A stretch of DNA of 54,149 bases from Rhodobacterales bacterium (GTDB taxonomy: Bacteria; Pseudomonadota; Alphaproteobacteria; Rhodobacterales; Rhodobacteraceae): positions 1-54,149 of the forward strand of contig JANYFE010000033.1 of NCBI GenBank assembly GCA_025362795.1, given 5' to 3'. Under the pieces are notes generated by a model, which worked only from the letters and a program-made list of their open reading frames with translations, did not search any database and was not told the DNA's origin. Of this stretch, positions 36,144 through 43,141 are shown piece after piece; the stretch's first letter is position 1; each line of letters opens with the position of its first letter. The translations under genes were made by a program, and so were the position numbers.

Positions 36144-37007
36144 GTGCGTAGCTTCTTTCCTATTTTGGCGGTTTTGGCGGTGATTATAGCACTGTGGTAT
36201 GCCGGGTCGGTCTGGCTTAACGCCCAGTGGGTTTATGATCAGGCGGGGCGGGCGGGGGAGACGGTTTCGTTTTCGCAGGTGGTGCCGCGGACGATGAATC
36301 AGGATCGCCCGGTATTACCGACACCGCATCAGGTGTTTTGGGAATTGGGCAAGTCGACATTGGGAATGGCGCCGAGTTCTAAAAAGTCGCTGATCTATCA
36401 TGGTTGGGTGACGATTTCGGCGACGCTGCTCGGGTTTGCGATTGGCACGGCATTCGGGATTTTGCTGGCGGTCGGGATCATTCACAATCGGGCGATGGAT
36501 TTGTCGGTGATGCCCTGGGCGATTGCCAGTCAGACGATTCCGATTCTGGCGATTGCCCCGATGATCATTGTCGTGCTGTCCTCGGTGGGGGTGCAGGGGT
36601 TGGTGCCGAAGTCGATCATCTCGGCATTCCTGAGTTTCTTTCCGGTGCTGGTGGGGATGGTGAAAGGCTTGCGCAGCCCGGATCAGATGCAGCTGGATTT
36701 GCTGGCGACCTATAATGCGAGCAGAGGCCAAGCTTTGTGGAAGCTGCGCCTGCCTTCGTCGATGCCCTATCTGTTCGCCTCGCTGAAGGTGGGCATTGCG
36801 GCCTCGCTGGTCGGCGCGATTGTGGGCGAGATGCCGACCGGGGCGGTCGCGGGCCTCGGCGCGCGGCTGTTGTCGGGGAGTTATTACGGCCAGACTGTGC
36901 AGATCTGGGCCGCGCTGTTCGCGGCGGCGATTGCGGCGGCGGGGCTGGTGATGATCGTGGGCGGGGTGGAGCGGGTCACGTTGCGGCGGATGGGGATGGC
37001 GCGATGA
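36144..37007 (+). CDS. ABC transporter permease 1 (predicted pyrimidine importer)
   Basis: A 287-residue inner-membrane permease with an N-terminal segment (about 5-25), a periplasmic stretch and five further helices. The EAA-type coupling loop is LLATYNASRGQALWKLRLPSS followed by MPYLF (about 190-215). The start is GTG at 36144 with a GGGTAGGG-like site. Its stop overlaps permease 2 as ATGA. The longer N-terminal loop (about 30-75) is typical of the first permease in this transporter type. Confidence 0.88.
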   Translation: MRSFFPILAVLAVIIALWYAGSVWLNAQWVYDQAGRAGETVSFSQVVPRTMNQDRPVLPTPHQVFWELGKSTLGMAPSSKKSLIYHGWVTISATLLGFAIGTAFGILLAVGIIHNRAMDLSVMPWAIASQTIPILAIAPMIIVVLSSVGVQGLVPKSIISAFLSFFPVLVGMVKGLRSPDQMQLDLLATYNASRGQALWKLRLPSSMPYLFASLKVGIAASLVGAIVGEMPTGAVAGLGARLLSGSYYGQTVQIWAALFAAAIAAAGLVMIVGGVERVTLRRMGMAR

Positions 37008-37855
37008 TCTGGCTGGTGGCCGCACTGGTGGTTTGGGTCGGGGCCTGGGGCGTGAACGTCTGGCTGTCGCATTCGGTGCTGGTCCGGACGCGGCTTGGGC
37101 GGTTGCTGGTTCCGGCGATTTTCGGGCTGACCGTGCTGTTTGTCTGGGAGGCGGTGGTGCGCGGCGCGCAGGTGCCGGGGGTGATTTTGCCTGCGCCGTC
37201 GGCGATCTGGGAAAAAATTGCCAGCAGTCTGCCGATGTTGTGGGCTGATTTCGCGCAGACTTTCGTGAAGGGCGCGCTGCGGGGGTATTTGATCGGCTGT
37301 GGCTCGGCTGTGCTGGTGGCGATTGCGATTGACCGGTCAGTCTTCTTGCAACGGGGCCTGCTGCCGATTGGCAATTTCGTCGCGGCCTTGCCGGTGGTGG
37401 GGATCGCCCCGATTCTGGTGATGTGGTTCGGCTTTGACTGGCAGTCGAAGGCGGCGGTCGTGGTGGTGATGGTGTTCTTTCCGGTCTTGGTGAACACGGT
37501 GGCGGGGTTGGCGGCGTCAGAGCGGATGCAGCGCGACCTGATGGCGACCTGGGGGGCGAGTTACTGGCAGACGCTGTTCAAGCTGCGCCTGCCTGCCGCG
37601 ATGCCGTTCCTCTTTAACGGCTTGAAGATTGCGACGACGCTGGCAATGATCGGAGCGATTGTTGCCGAGTTTTTCGGCAGTCCGATCGTGGGGATGGGCT
37701 TTCGCATCTCGACCGAGGTGGGCAAGCTGGACCTTGACATGGTCTGGGCCGAGATTGCGGTGGCGGCGCTGGCCGGATCGGCGTTTTATGGCGGGGTGGC
37801 GGCGCTGGAGCATTGGGTGACGTTCTGGCACCCTTCGCAACGAACGAGACGTTAA
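37004..37855 (+). CDS. ABC transporter permease 2 (predicted pyrimidine importer)
   Basis: A 283-residue inner-membrane permease with six or seven helices. The coupling loop MATWGASYWQTLFKLRLPAA followed by MPFLFNGLK (about 190-220) pairs with that of permease 1, so the transporter is a heterodimer. The ATG at 37004 overlaps the previous stop (ATGA). A long open frame upstream lies in a shadow frame of permease 1 and was not used. Confidence 0.9.
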   Translation: MIWLVAALVVWVGAWGVNVWLSHSVLVRTRLGRLLVPAIFGLTVLFVWEAVVRGAQVPGVILPAPSAIWEKIASSLPMLWADFAQTFVKGALRGYLIGCGSAVLVAIAIDRSVFLQRGLLPIGNFVAALPVVGIAPILVMWFGFDWQSKAAVVVVMVFFPVLVNTVAGLAASERMQRDLMATWGASYWQTLFKLRLPAAMPFLFNGLKIATTLAMIGAIVAEFFGSPIVGMGFRISTEVGKLDLDMVWAEIAVAALAGSAFYGGVAALEHWVTFWHPSQRTRR

Positions 37856-37880
37856 GAAACAACAACAAGGAGGATGCAAG

Positions 37881-38873
37881 ATGAAGAAACTACTGACGGG
37901 CGCTTTTGTGGCGGGCATGCTGGCCACCGGCGCACAGGCGGCGGATGATGTGACGCTGCAACTGAAATGGGTCACGCAGGCGCAGTTTGCGGGCTATTAC
38001 GTGGCGCTGGCCAAGGGGTTTTACACCGACGAGGGCCTGAATGTCACGATCAAGCCCGGCGGGCCGGATATTGCGCCCGAGCAGGTGATCGCCGGGGGCG
38101 GGGCGGATGTGATCGTCGACTGGATGCCGGCGGCGCTGGCGGCGCGGGAGAAGGGCTTGCCGCTGGTCAACATCGCCCAGCCGTTCAAGCATGGCGGGCT
38201 GGAGCTGACCTGTCTCAAGGAAAGCGGCGTGGCGACGCCGGCTGATTTCAAGGGCAAGACACTGGGCGTCTGGTTTTACGGAAATGAATATCCGTTCTAT
38301 GGCTGGATGGCGAAGCTGGGCCTGTCGACCGAGGGCGGGGCGGATGGTGTCACGGTTCTGAAACAGGCGTTCAACGTCGATCCGCTGCTGCAAAAGCAGG
38401 CGGCGTGCATTTCGGTGATGACCTATAACGAATATGGTCAGGTGCTGGATGCCGGGATCAAGCCGGAAGATCTGGTGACGTTCAACTATCTGGATCAGGG
38501 CGCGGGCGTCATGGAGGACGGGTTGTACGCGCTGCAGGACAAGCTGGCTGATCCGGCGTTTGCCGACAAGATGGTCAAGTTTGTGCGCGCGTCGATGAAG
38601 GGCTGGAAATATGCCGAGGCCAATGTGGATGAGGCGGCGCAGATCGTGATCGACAATGATGCGTCAGGCGCGCAGACGCTGGAGCATCAGAAATACATGA
38701 TGAGCGAAGTGGCCAAGCTGACGGCCGGATCGAACGGGGCGCTGGACCCGGCCGATTACAAACAGACAGTGGACACGCTGCTGGCGGCGGTGTCGAAGGA
38801 AAACCCGGCGATCACCAAGGCACCGGACGACGGGGCCTTTACCACGGCGATCACCGACAAGGCGCTGCAATAA
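37881..38873 (+). CDS. NMT1/THI5-type ABC substrate-binding protein
   Basis: A 330-residue periplasmic binding protein with signal peptide MKKLLTGAFVAGMLATGAQA and cleavage before ADD. The NMT1/THI5 fold starts VTLQLKWVTQAQFAGYYVAL, followed by GFYTDEGLNVTIKPGGP and WMPAALAAREKGLPLVNIAQ. Relatives bind thiamine-pyrimidine precursors, riboflavin or other small heterocycles. Placement at the end of a dihydropyrimidinase operon supports a pyrimidine ligand. A strong AAGGAGGATG site precedes the start, suited to high expression. A terminator follows. Confidence 0.92.
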   Translation: MKKLLTGAFVAGMLATGAQAADDVTLQLKWVTQAQFAGYYVALAKGFYTDEGLNVTIKPGGPDIAPEQVIAGGGADVIVDWMPAALAAREKGLPLVNIAQPFKHGGLELTCLKESGVATPADFKGKTLGVWFYGNEYPFYGWMAKLGLSTEGGADGVTVLKQAFNVDPLLQKQAACISVMTYNEYGQVLDAGIKPEDLVTFNYLDQGAGVMEDGLYALQDKLADPAFADKMVKFVRASMKGWKYAEANVDEAAQIVIDNDASGAQTLEHQKYMMSEVAKLTAGSNGALDPADYKQTVDTLLAAVSKENPAITKAPDDGAFTTAITDKALQ

Positions 38874-38893
38874 TCCTTGCAGTCGGAAAAAGG

Positions 38894-38922
38894 GCGCGTC
38901 CGGGCAACCGGGCGCGCTTTTT
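38894..38922 (+). terminator. Rho-independent terminator after pyrimidine operon
   Basis: GCGCG-T-CCGG, loop GCAA, CCGG-G-CGCGC, then TTTTT. A run of A upstream could let it work in both directions. It ends the operon that begins with pydC. Confidence 0.9.
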
Positions 38923-38992
38923 GCTGCCGCGCTTAAGGCTTTGCTAACCGGTTGCGCCGCAGGTTGGGCGGGTCAGAAGGCAGGGGTTCGGC

Positions 38993-39979
38993 ATGGTGGT
39001 CGCGGGTCAAGGTATCATCCGGCGCAAGGTGGCGGCGGCCAGGGCTGAGGCGGCCGAGGGCGGGCCGGGCGCGGATCGCAGCTGGCGGCTGGCGTTGGCG
39101 CGGGCGGCGCGGGACCATCTGAAATTGTCGCTGGAGGTGCAGACGCTGGTGCTGGAGCGGCGGTCGCTGGGCGAGGTCATGGACCTGCCGCCGGAGCGGG
39201 CGCTGATCGCGGTGCTGGAGGGGCCGGGCGAGGCGCTGGGGGTGATTGTGCTGTCGCCGCAAGTCATGGCCGGGTTCATCGAGGCGCAGACCACTGGACG
39301 GGTCAAGGCCGCCGATGCGCCGACCCGCAAGCCGACGCGCACCGATGCGGCGATGGTCATGGCGGTGATTGATGCGGCACTGACCGGGCTGGAACGGGCG
39401 CTGGCCGAGGAGGCCGATCTGGTCTGGGCGGGCGGCTTTCGGTATGCCAGTTTTCTGGACGATCCGCGCCCTTTGGGGCTGCTGTTGGAGGATGAGGTTT
39501 ACAAGGTGCTGCACGCCAGAGTGGCGCTGGCCGGTGGAATCCGCAGCGGCGAAATCCTGCTAGCACTGCCCGCCGAGGGCCGGGGCCAGCGCCCGGCCAG
39601 CAAGCCGATGGATCCGGCACAGGACCACGGCCCGGTGTTCCGCCAAGCGCTGGCGGAACGGGTGCAGGGGTCGCATTGCCGGCTGGAAGGCGTGCTGGCG
39701 CGGCTGGTCCTGCCGCTGGCAGACGTGCTGACGCTGGCGGAGGGGGCGGTGCTGGCCTTGCCGCAGGCGGCGCTGGACCGGATCAGTCTGGAGGGGCTTG
39801 ACGGACGAAGGCTGGCGGAGGGCCGGCTGGGTCAGAACCGCGGGATGCGGGCGGTGCGGTTGAGCGACGGTGTGGCGCGGCCTGCCCAGGCGCCGGCGCC
39901 GATGACGACGCTGAGCGAGCCTTTGGGCCGTGACGCGCCGGGTGAGGTTGAGTTGCAGGCGACGGGGACGGACGGATGA
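38993..39979 (+). CDS. FliM/FliN-domain flagellar switch-like protein
   Basis: A 328-residue cytoplasmic protein. The N-terminal half resembles a FliM middle domain (RAALIAVLEGPGEALGVIVLS-like region, about 65-90, and TDAAMVMAVIDAALTGLERAL). The C-terminal part has the SpoA-type FliN/FliM beta-barrel pattern (GVLARLVLPLADVLTLAEGAVLAL then the QNRGMRAVRLS end). Such proteins form the flagellar switch. No other flagellar gene is present here, so it is an isolated paralogue and might serve a different complex. Confidence 0.75.
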   Translation: MVVAGQGIIRRKVAAARAEAAEGGPGADRSWRLALARAARDHLKLSLEVQTLVLERRSLGEVMDLPPERALIAVLEGPGEALGVIVLSPQVMAGFIEAQTTGRVKAADAPTRKPTRTDAAMVMAVIDAALTGLERALAEEADLVWAGGFRYASFLDDPRPLGLLLEDEVYKVLHARVALAGGIRSGEILLALPAEGRGQRPASKPMDPAQDHGPVFRQALAERVQGSHCRLEGVLARLVLPLADVLTLAEGAVLALPQAALDRISLEGLDGRRLAEGRLGQNRGMRAVRLSDGVARPAQAPAPMTTLSEPLGRDAPGEVELQATGTDG

Positions 39980-40298
39980 TCGCGGATTTTCAGGCCTGAG
40001 CGGCTTGCATCGCGGTGGTGGGGGCAGTGGGGACGGGGAGGGTCGAACGAAGGTTGCTGCAACAGTCAGCTTTGGGGGCAAACCCCGGCGGTGCGCGGCG
40101 GTCGGTGATGAAAACCTGCCGCGGGAAGACTTACCGAACGCTCATCACCCGCGGAGAGGATTTGAGTCAGTGCGATAGGGTTGGAAACTAGGGCGCATCG
40201 CGGGGTGGTTGCGGCGGGCGTCAGGGGGAAGGGTTGGGTTGGCCGGGTGCGAAAGCCTTGGTCAGGGTAATTCAAGGCCGGGATCAGCTGTGACCGCC
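39980..40298. other. gene-free stretch
   Basis: About 320 bases between the 3' end of the FliM/FliN-like gene and the 3' end of the DUF442 fusion gene, which converge. I see no credible gene, clear terminator or repeat. A short inverted match CCGCGGGaag...cccGCGG near 40119-40154 is the only visible symmetry. Confidence 0.35.
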
Positions 40299-41159
40299 TT
40301 AACTTTTGGCCAGGGCGTCGATCCGGGGTCGCAACGCCTCTAGCTGGTAGCCGAATTTGGCGGGGATGCTGATGAGCATGTCGGTCGGCTGGTGGCCGGC
40401 CTGCATCATCGCCCAGACCTGAGAGCAGCGGTTGCCCGAGGCGCAATAGGCAAAGACCGGACCTTTGGACGCGGTCGCAGCGGCAGCCTGGTCTTTGATA
40501 TTGGCGTCGGTAATGTTGCCGGGCAAAAGCGGGATCGCGACAAAGGTCAGGCCCGCCGCCTCTGCCGCCCTGCGCATTGCGGCGGTTTGCAGGGTGGCAG
40601 GGATCTCGCCATCAGGGCGGTTGTCGATCAGTGTGGTGAAGCCGGCGGCCTTGATCGCCGCGATGTCGGACAGCTCGATCTGCGGCGAGACGGCGTAAGC
40701 GGGGGTCAGGGCACGGATTTCCATTTTGCTCCTTTGGGTGGCGGTTTCCAGCGGGCGAAGACCGGGTGCCACGACCATAGCGGCGGTCATGGCGATAAGA
40801 AAGACCACACCGCCACAGCCGCCAAAGCCGAGCGAGGCGAGGGCCGGACCCGGGCACAGGCCCACCAGCGCCCAGCCCATGCCGAACAGAACCGAGCCTG
40901 CGACAAGGTTGGTGTCGAGGGTGCGGCATGGCGGGGCGGGCAAGGGCCGCGCGAGAAACGAGGTCTTGCGCCGCGCCGCCACGCGCCACGCGACGGCCAT
41001 TGGCAGGATCGCGCCGCCGAGGACGAAGGCGAGGGTCGGATCCCAGGTGCCGAAAACGTCGAGCCAGCCTTGGACCTTGAGCGTGTCGGTCATGCCGGAA
41101 ATCAGCAGGCCGGTGCCGAAAAGCCCGCCTGCGATCAGGGCTGTCAGAAGCCGCGCCAT
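40299..41159 (-). CDS. YeeE-type sulfur transporter (DUF6691) fused to DUF442 rhodanese/phosphatase-like domain
   Basis: A 286-residue two-part protein. Residues 1-140 are a YeeE/DUF6691 membrane unit with four helices and the Cys motif GWALVGLCPGPALASLG. Residues about 146-286 are a DUF442 domain (TIGR01244 type) with DNRPDGE and the active loop FAYCASGNRCSQVWAM. The join, at an ATG at 40724, has an AAGGAG just upstream, exactly where the DUF442 gene would normally begin alone. So the frame reads through, yet the second part may also be made separately. It starts on the YeeE stop (TGATG). Likely role: import and handling of sulfane sulfur. Confidence 0.85.
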   Translation of the reverse strand: MARLLTALIAGGLFGTGLLISGMTDTLKVQGWLDVFGTWDPTLAFVLGGAILPMAVAWRVAARRKTSFLARPLPAPPCRTLDTNLVAGSVLFGMGWALVGLCPGPALASLGFGGCGGVVFLIAMTAAMVVAPGLRPLETATQRSKMEIRALTPAYAVSPQIELSDIAAIKAAGFTTLIDNRPDGEIPATLQTAAMRRAAEAAGLTFVAIPLLPGNITDANIKDQAAAATASKGPVFAYCASGNRCSQVWAMMQAGHQPTDMLISIPAKFGYQLEALRPRIDALAKS

Positions 41160-41587
41160 CAGATCACCCCGATCATGTGGCGCAGCACGGCCATCGTGAC
41201 GGCGCCCGCCAGGACATAGACCGCCGTTGCCACGATGCTGCGCGGCGACAGGCGTGCCATGCCGCAAACGCCGTGCCCAGACGTGCAGCCATTGGCCAGC
41301 CGCGTGCCAAGGCCGACCAGCAGACCGGCGGCGATGATCACCAGCCAATTGCCGGTGACATGGGTAGATGCGCCGGGATGGGCCCAGACCAGCAGCGCGG
41401 GCACCGTGACCAGAGCGGCAGTGAAGGCCACGCGCTCTGGCCAATCCGGCCAGCCGCTGCGGTCGATAAGCCCGCCGAATATGCCCGAGATGCCGAGGAT
41501 CCTGCCGTTCATCAGCAGGTAAAGCGCTGCGGCGCTGCCAATCAGCAGCCCGCCCGCAAAGCCCCACAGCCAGTCCGCATGCGCCAT
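41159..41587 (-). CDS. YeeE/YedE family sulfur transporter, first half
   Basis: A 142-residue inner-membrane protein with about four helices. The YeeE signature LGTRLANGCTSGHGVCGMARLS carries the cysteines that relay thiosulfate or persulfide sulfur in characterised YeeE proteins. Paired small YeeE units (PmpA/PmpB-like) together equal one full-length YeeE. The ATG at 41587 follows an AAAGGGGAC site. Its stop overlaps the next gene. Confidence 0.88.
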   Translation of the reverse strand: MAHADWLWGFAGGLLIGSAAALYLLMNGRILGISGIFGGLIDRSGWPDWPERVAFTAALVTVPALLVWAHPGASTHVTGNWLVIIAAGLLVGLGTRLANGCTSGHGVCGMARLSPRSIVATAVYVLAGAVTMAVLRHMIGVI

Positions 41588-41600
41588 CTTGTGTCCCCTT

Positions 41601-41681
41601 TCAGCGCAGCATTGGCAGGGCTGTGCGCAGAACCGCAAGGACAAAGACCAGCAGGAACCCGGTGAGGAAGGCTTTCAGCAT
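41601..41681 (-). CDS. possible 26-residue membrane microprotein
   Basis: A frame of 26 codons giving MLKAFLTGFLLVFVLAVLRT and a short tail, a single hydrophobic helix with basic ends. A GGAC lies before the ATG. It fits in the 158-base gap between the persulfide-dioxygenase-like gene and the YeeE gene, both on the same strand, so it would be co-transcribed. Size makes this uncertain. Confidence 0.4.
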   Translation of the reverse strand: MLKAFLTGFLLVFVLAVLRTALPMLR

Positions 41682-41745
41682 GTAGTTGTCCGTTTTTTGC
41701 GCCTGTCGGATACCAAAACCGGTGGCCACTGTTGTCTGACACGCT

Positions 41746-42609
41746 TTACAGCCCGTTGATCGGCACTTTGAGGTAGGATTTGCCATCCTCCTCTGGTTCT
41801 GGCATCTGGCCGGCCCGCATGTTGACTTGCAGTGCGGGGATGATCAGGCGCGGCATGTCGAGGGTGGCGTCGCGGGCCTCGCGCATTGCCACGAAATCGG
41901 CCTTGGCGCGGCCTGCGCCGACATGTTTGTTCAGGGCCTTTTGGGCGCCCACGGTGGATTCCCAGGCGAATTCGGCGCGGCCCGGGGCTTTGTAATCGTG
42001 GCAGACAAAGATGCGGGTGGCGTCGGGCAGGGCCAGGATGCGCTGGATGCTGTCATACATCTGCGCCGCCGAGCCACCGGGGAAGTCGCAGCGCGCCGTG
42101 CCGTAGTCGGGCATGAACAGGGTGTCGCCGACAAAGGCCGCATCGCCCAGAACATAGGTCAGGCAGGCCGGGGTATGGCCGGGGGTGTGCATGACGTCGC
42201 CGCGCATCTGGCCGATCATCAGGCTGTCGCCGTCCTTGAACAGCTGATCGAACTGCGAGCCGTCGCGGGCAAAACGGGTGCCCTCGTTGAAAACCTTGCC
42301 GAAGGTTTCCTGCACCTGTGTGATGCGGTCGCCGATACCCAGTTTGCCGCCGAGACGTTCTTGCAGATAGGGGGCGGCGGACAGGTGGTCGGCGTGGACA
42401 TGGGTTTCCAGAATCCAGTCCAGCCGCAAGCCCTGTGCCGCAATGAACGCCACGACGGCGTCGGCGGCGCGGGTGTCGGTGCGGCCCGAGGCGTAGTCGA
42501 AATCCAGCACCGAATCGATCACCGCACAGGCGCGGCCCTGCGGGTCGACCACAACATAGGTGATCGTGTTGGTCACTTCGTCGAAAAAGCCATGCACGTC
42601 GGGGGACAT
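41746..42609 (-). CDS. MBL-fold hydrolase, persulfide dioxygenase (ETHE1/Blh)-like
   Basis: A 287-residue metallo-beta-lactamase fold protein. Metal ligands are in LETHVHADHLSAAPYLQ (about 68-84), MHTPGHTPACLTYVLGD and FVGDTLFMPDYGTARCDFPGG, and FVCHDYKAPGR. ETHE1-type enzymes oxidise glutathione persulfide to sulfite. The neighbours are YeeE transporter units and a DUF442 domain, the usual partners in sulfide-response clusters (the bigR/SqrR regulon type), though no such regulator gene is in view. First gene of the leftward sulfur operon. Confidence 0.9.
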   Translation of the reverse strand: MSPDVHGFFDEVTNTITYVVVDPQGRACAVIDSVLDFDYASGRTDTRAADAVVAFIAAQGLRLDWILETHVHADHLSAAPYLQERLGGKLGIGDRITQVQETFGKVFNEGTRFARDGSQFDQLFKDGDSLMIGQMRGDVMHTPGHTPACLTYVLGDAAFVGDTLFMPDYGTARCDFPGGSAAQMYDSIQRILALPDATRIFVCHDYKAPGRAEFAWESTVGAQKALNKHVGAGRAKADFVAMREARDATLDMPRLIIPALQVNMRAGQMPEPEEDGKSYLKVPINGL

Positions 42610-42681
42610 CGCAATCTCCTAGGGGCAGGGGCCGGTTGGGGGTAGACTAGCGGATATGACGCCGGTTGTCGCGCTTTGGCA

Positions 42682-42695
42682 TTGACTTGCATCAA
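42682..42695. promoter_or_regulatory. FnrL/FNR-type box
   Basis: TTGAC-TTGC-ATCAA matches the FNR-family consensus TTGAT-N4-ATCAA with one change; TTGAC-N4-ATCAA is an accepted form in Rhodobacter FnrL sites. It sits in the divergent gap, 73 bases upstream of the hydrolase start and 51 bases upstream of the DksA-like start, so it could serve either gene under low oxygen. Confidence 0.6.
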
Positions 42696-42745
42696 GGTCG
42701 GGCGGGGCGATCCAGCCTAGTGTCGCGTCAATACAGGAGAATACC

Positions 42746-43063
42746 ATGACATCCACCGCCAAACGCAAGCTGCAACTGGAAACCCGGCTGGCCGATCTGA
42801 CCGGCCGCATTGGTGCCATCGGGCGCGAGCTGGGTGAGCATCAGGCCAAGGACTGGGAAGACATGGCGACCGAGCGCGAATCCGATGAGGTGTTGGAAAG
42901 CATGGGCGTGGGGGCGCAGCAGGAAATCCGCGCGATTGATGCGGCGTTGAAGCGGATCACCGCCGGGGATTATGGCAGTTGCGTGCGGTGCGGTGCCGAT
43001 ATCGGCGAGGCGCGGCTGGACCTTCTGCCGTTCACGCCGTTTTGCAAGGATCACGCCTCGTAA
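42746..43063 (+). CDS. DksA/TraR family zinc-finger protein
   Basis: A 105-residue protein with a coiled-coil N-terminal half (about 5-75) and a C-terminal zinc finger CVRCGADIGEARLDLLPFTP followed by FCKDH. The coiled-coil tip carries acidic residues (DWEDMATERESDEV), but the classic DksA DxxDxA motif is not evident. Members bind RNA polymerase through the secondary channel. It diverges from the persulfide-dioxygenase-like gene, with the FNR-type box between them. Confidence 0.85.
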   Translation: MTSTAKRKLQLETRLADLTGRIGAIGRELGEHQAKDWEDMATERESDEVLESMGVGAQQEIRAIDAALKRITAGDYGSCVRCGADIGEARLDLLPFTPFCKDHAS

Positions 43064-43141
43064 TTCCCGGGTGCGGGATATTGCCAATCCGCCTGCGCAT
43101 GGCCTTTAGTGGCACAGTGGAACGGTGTGGCGGGGGGTGCT

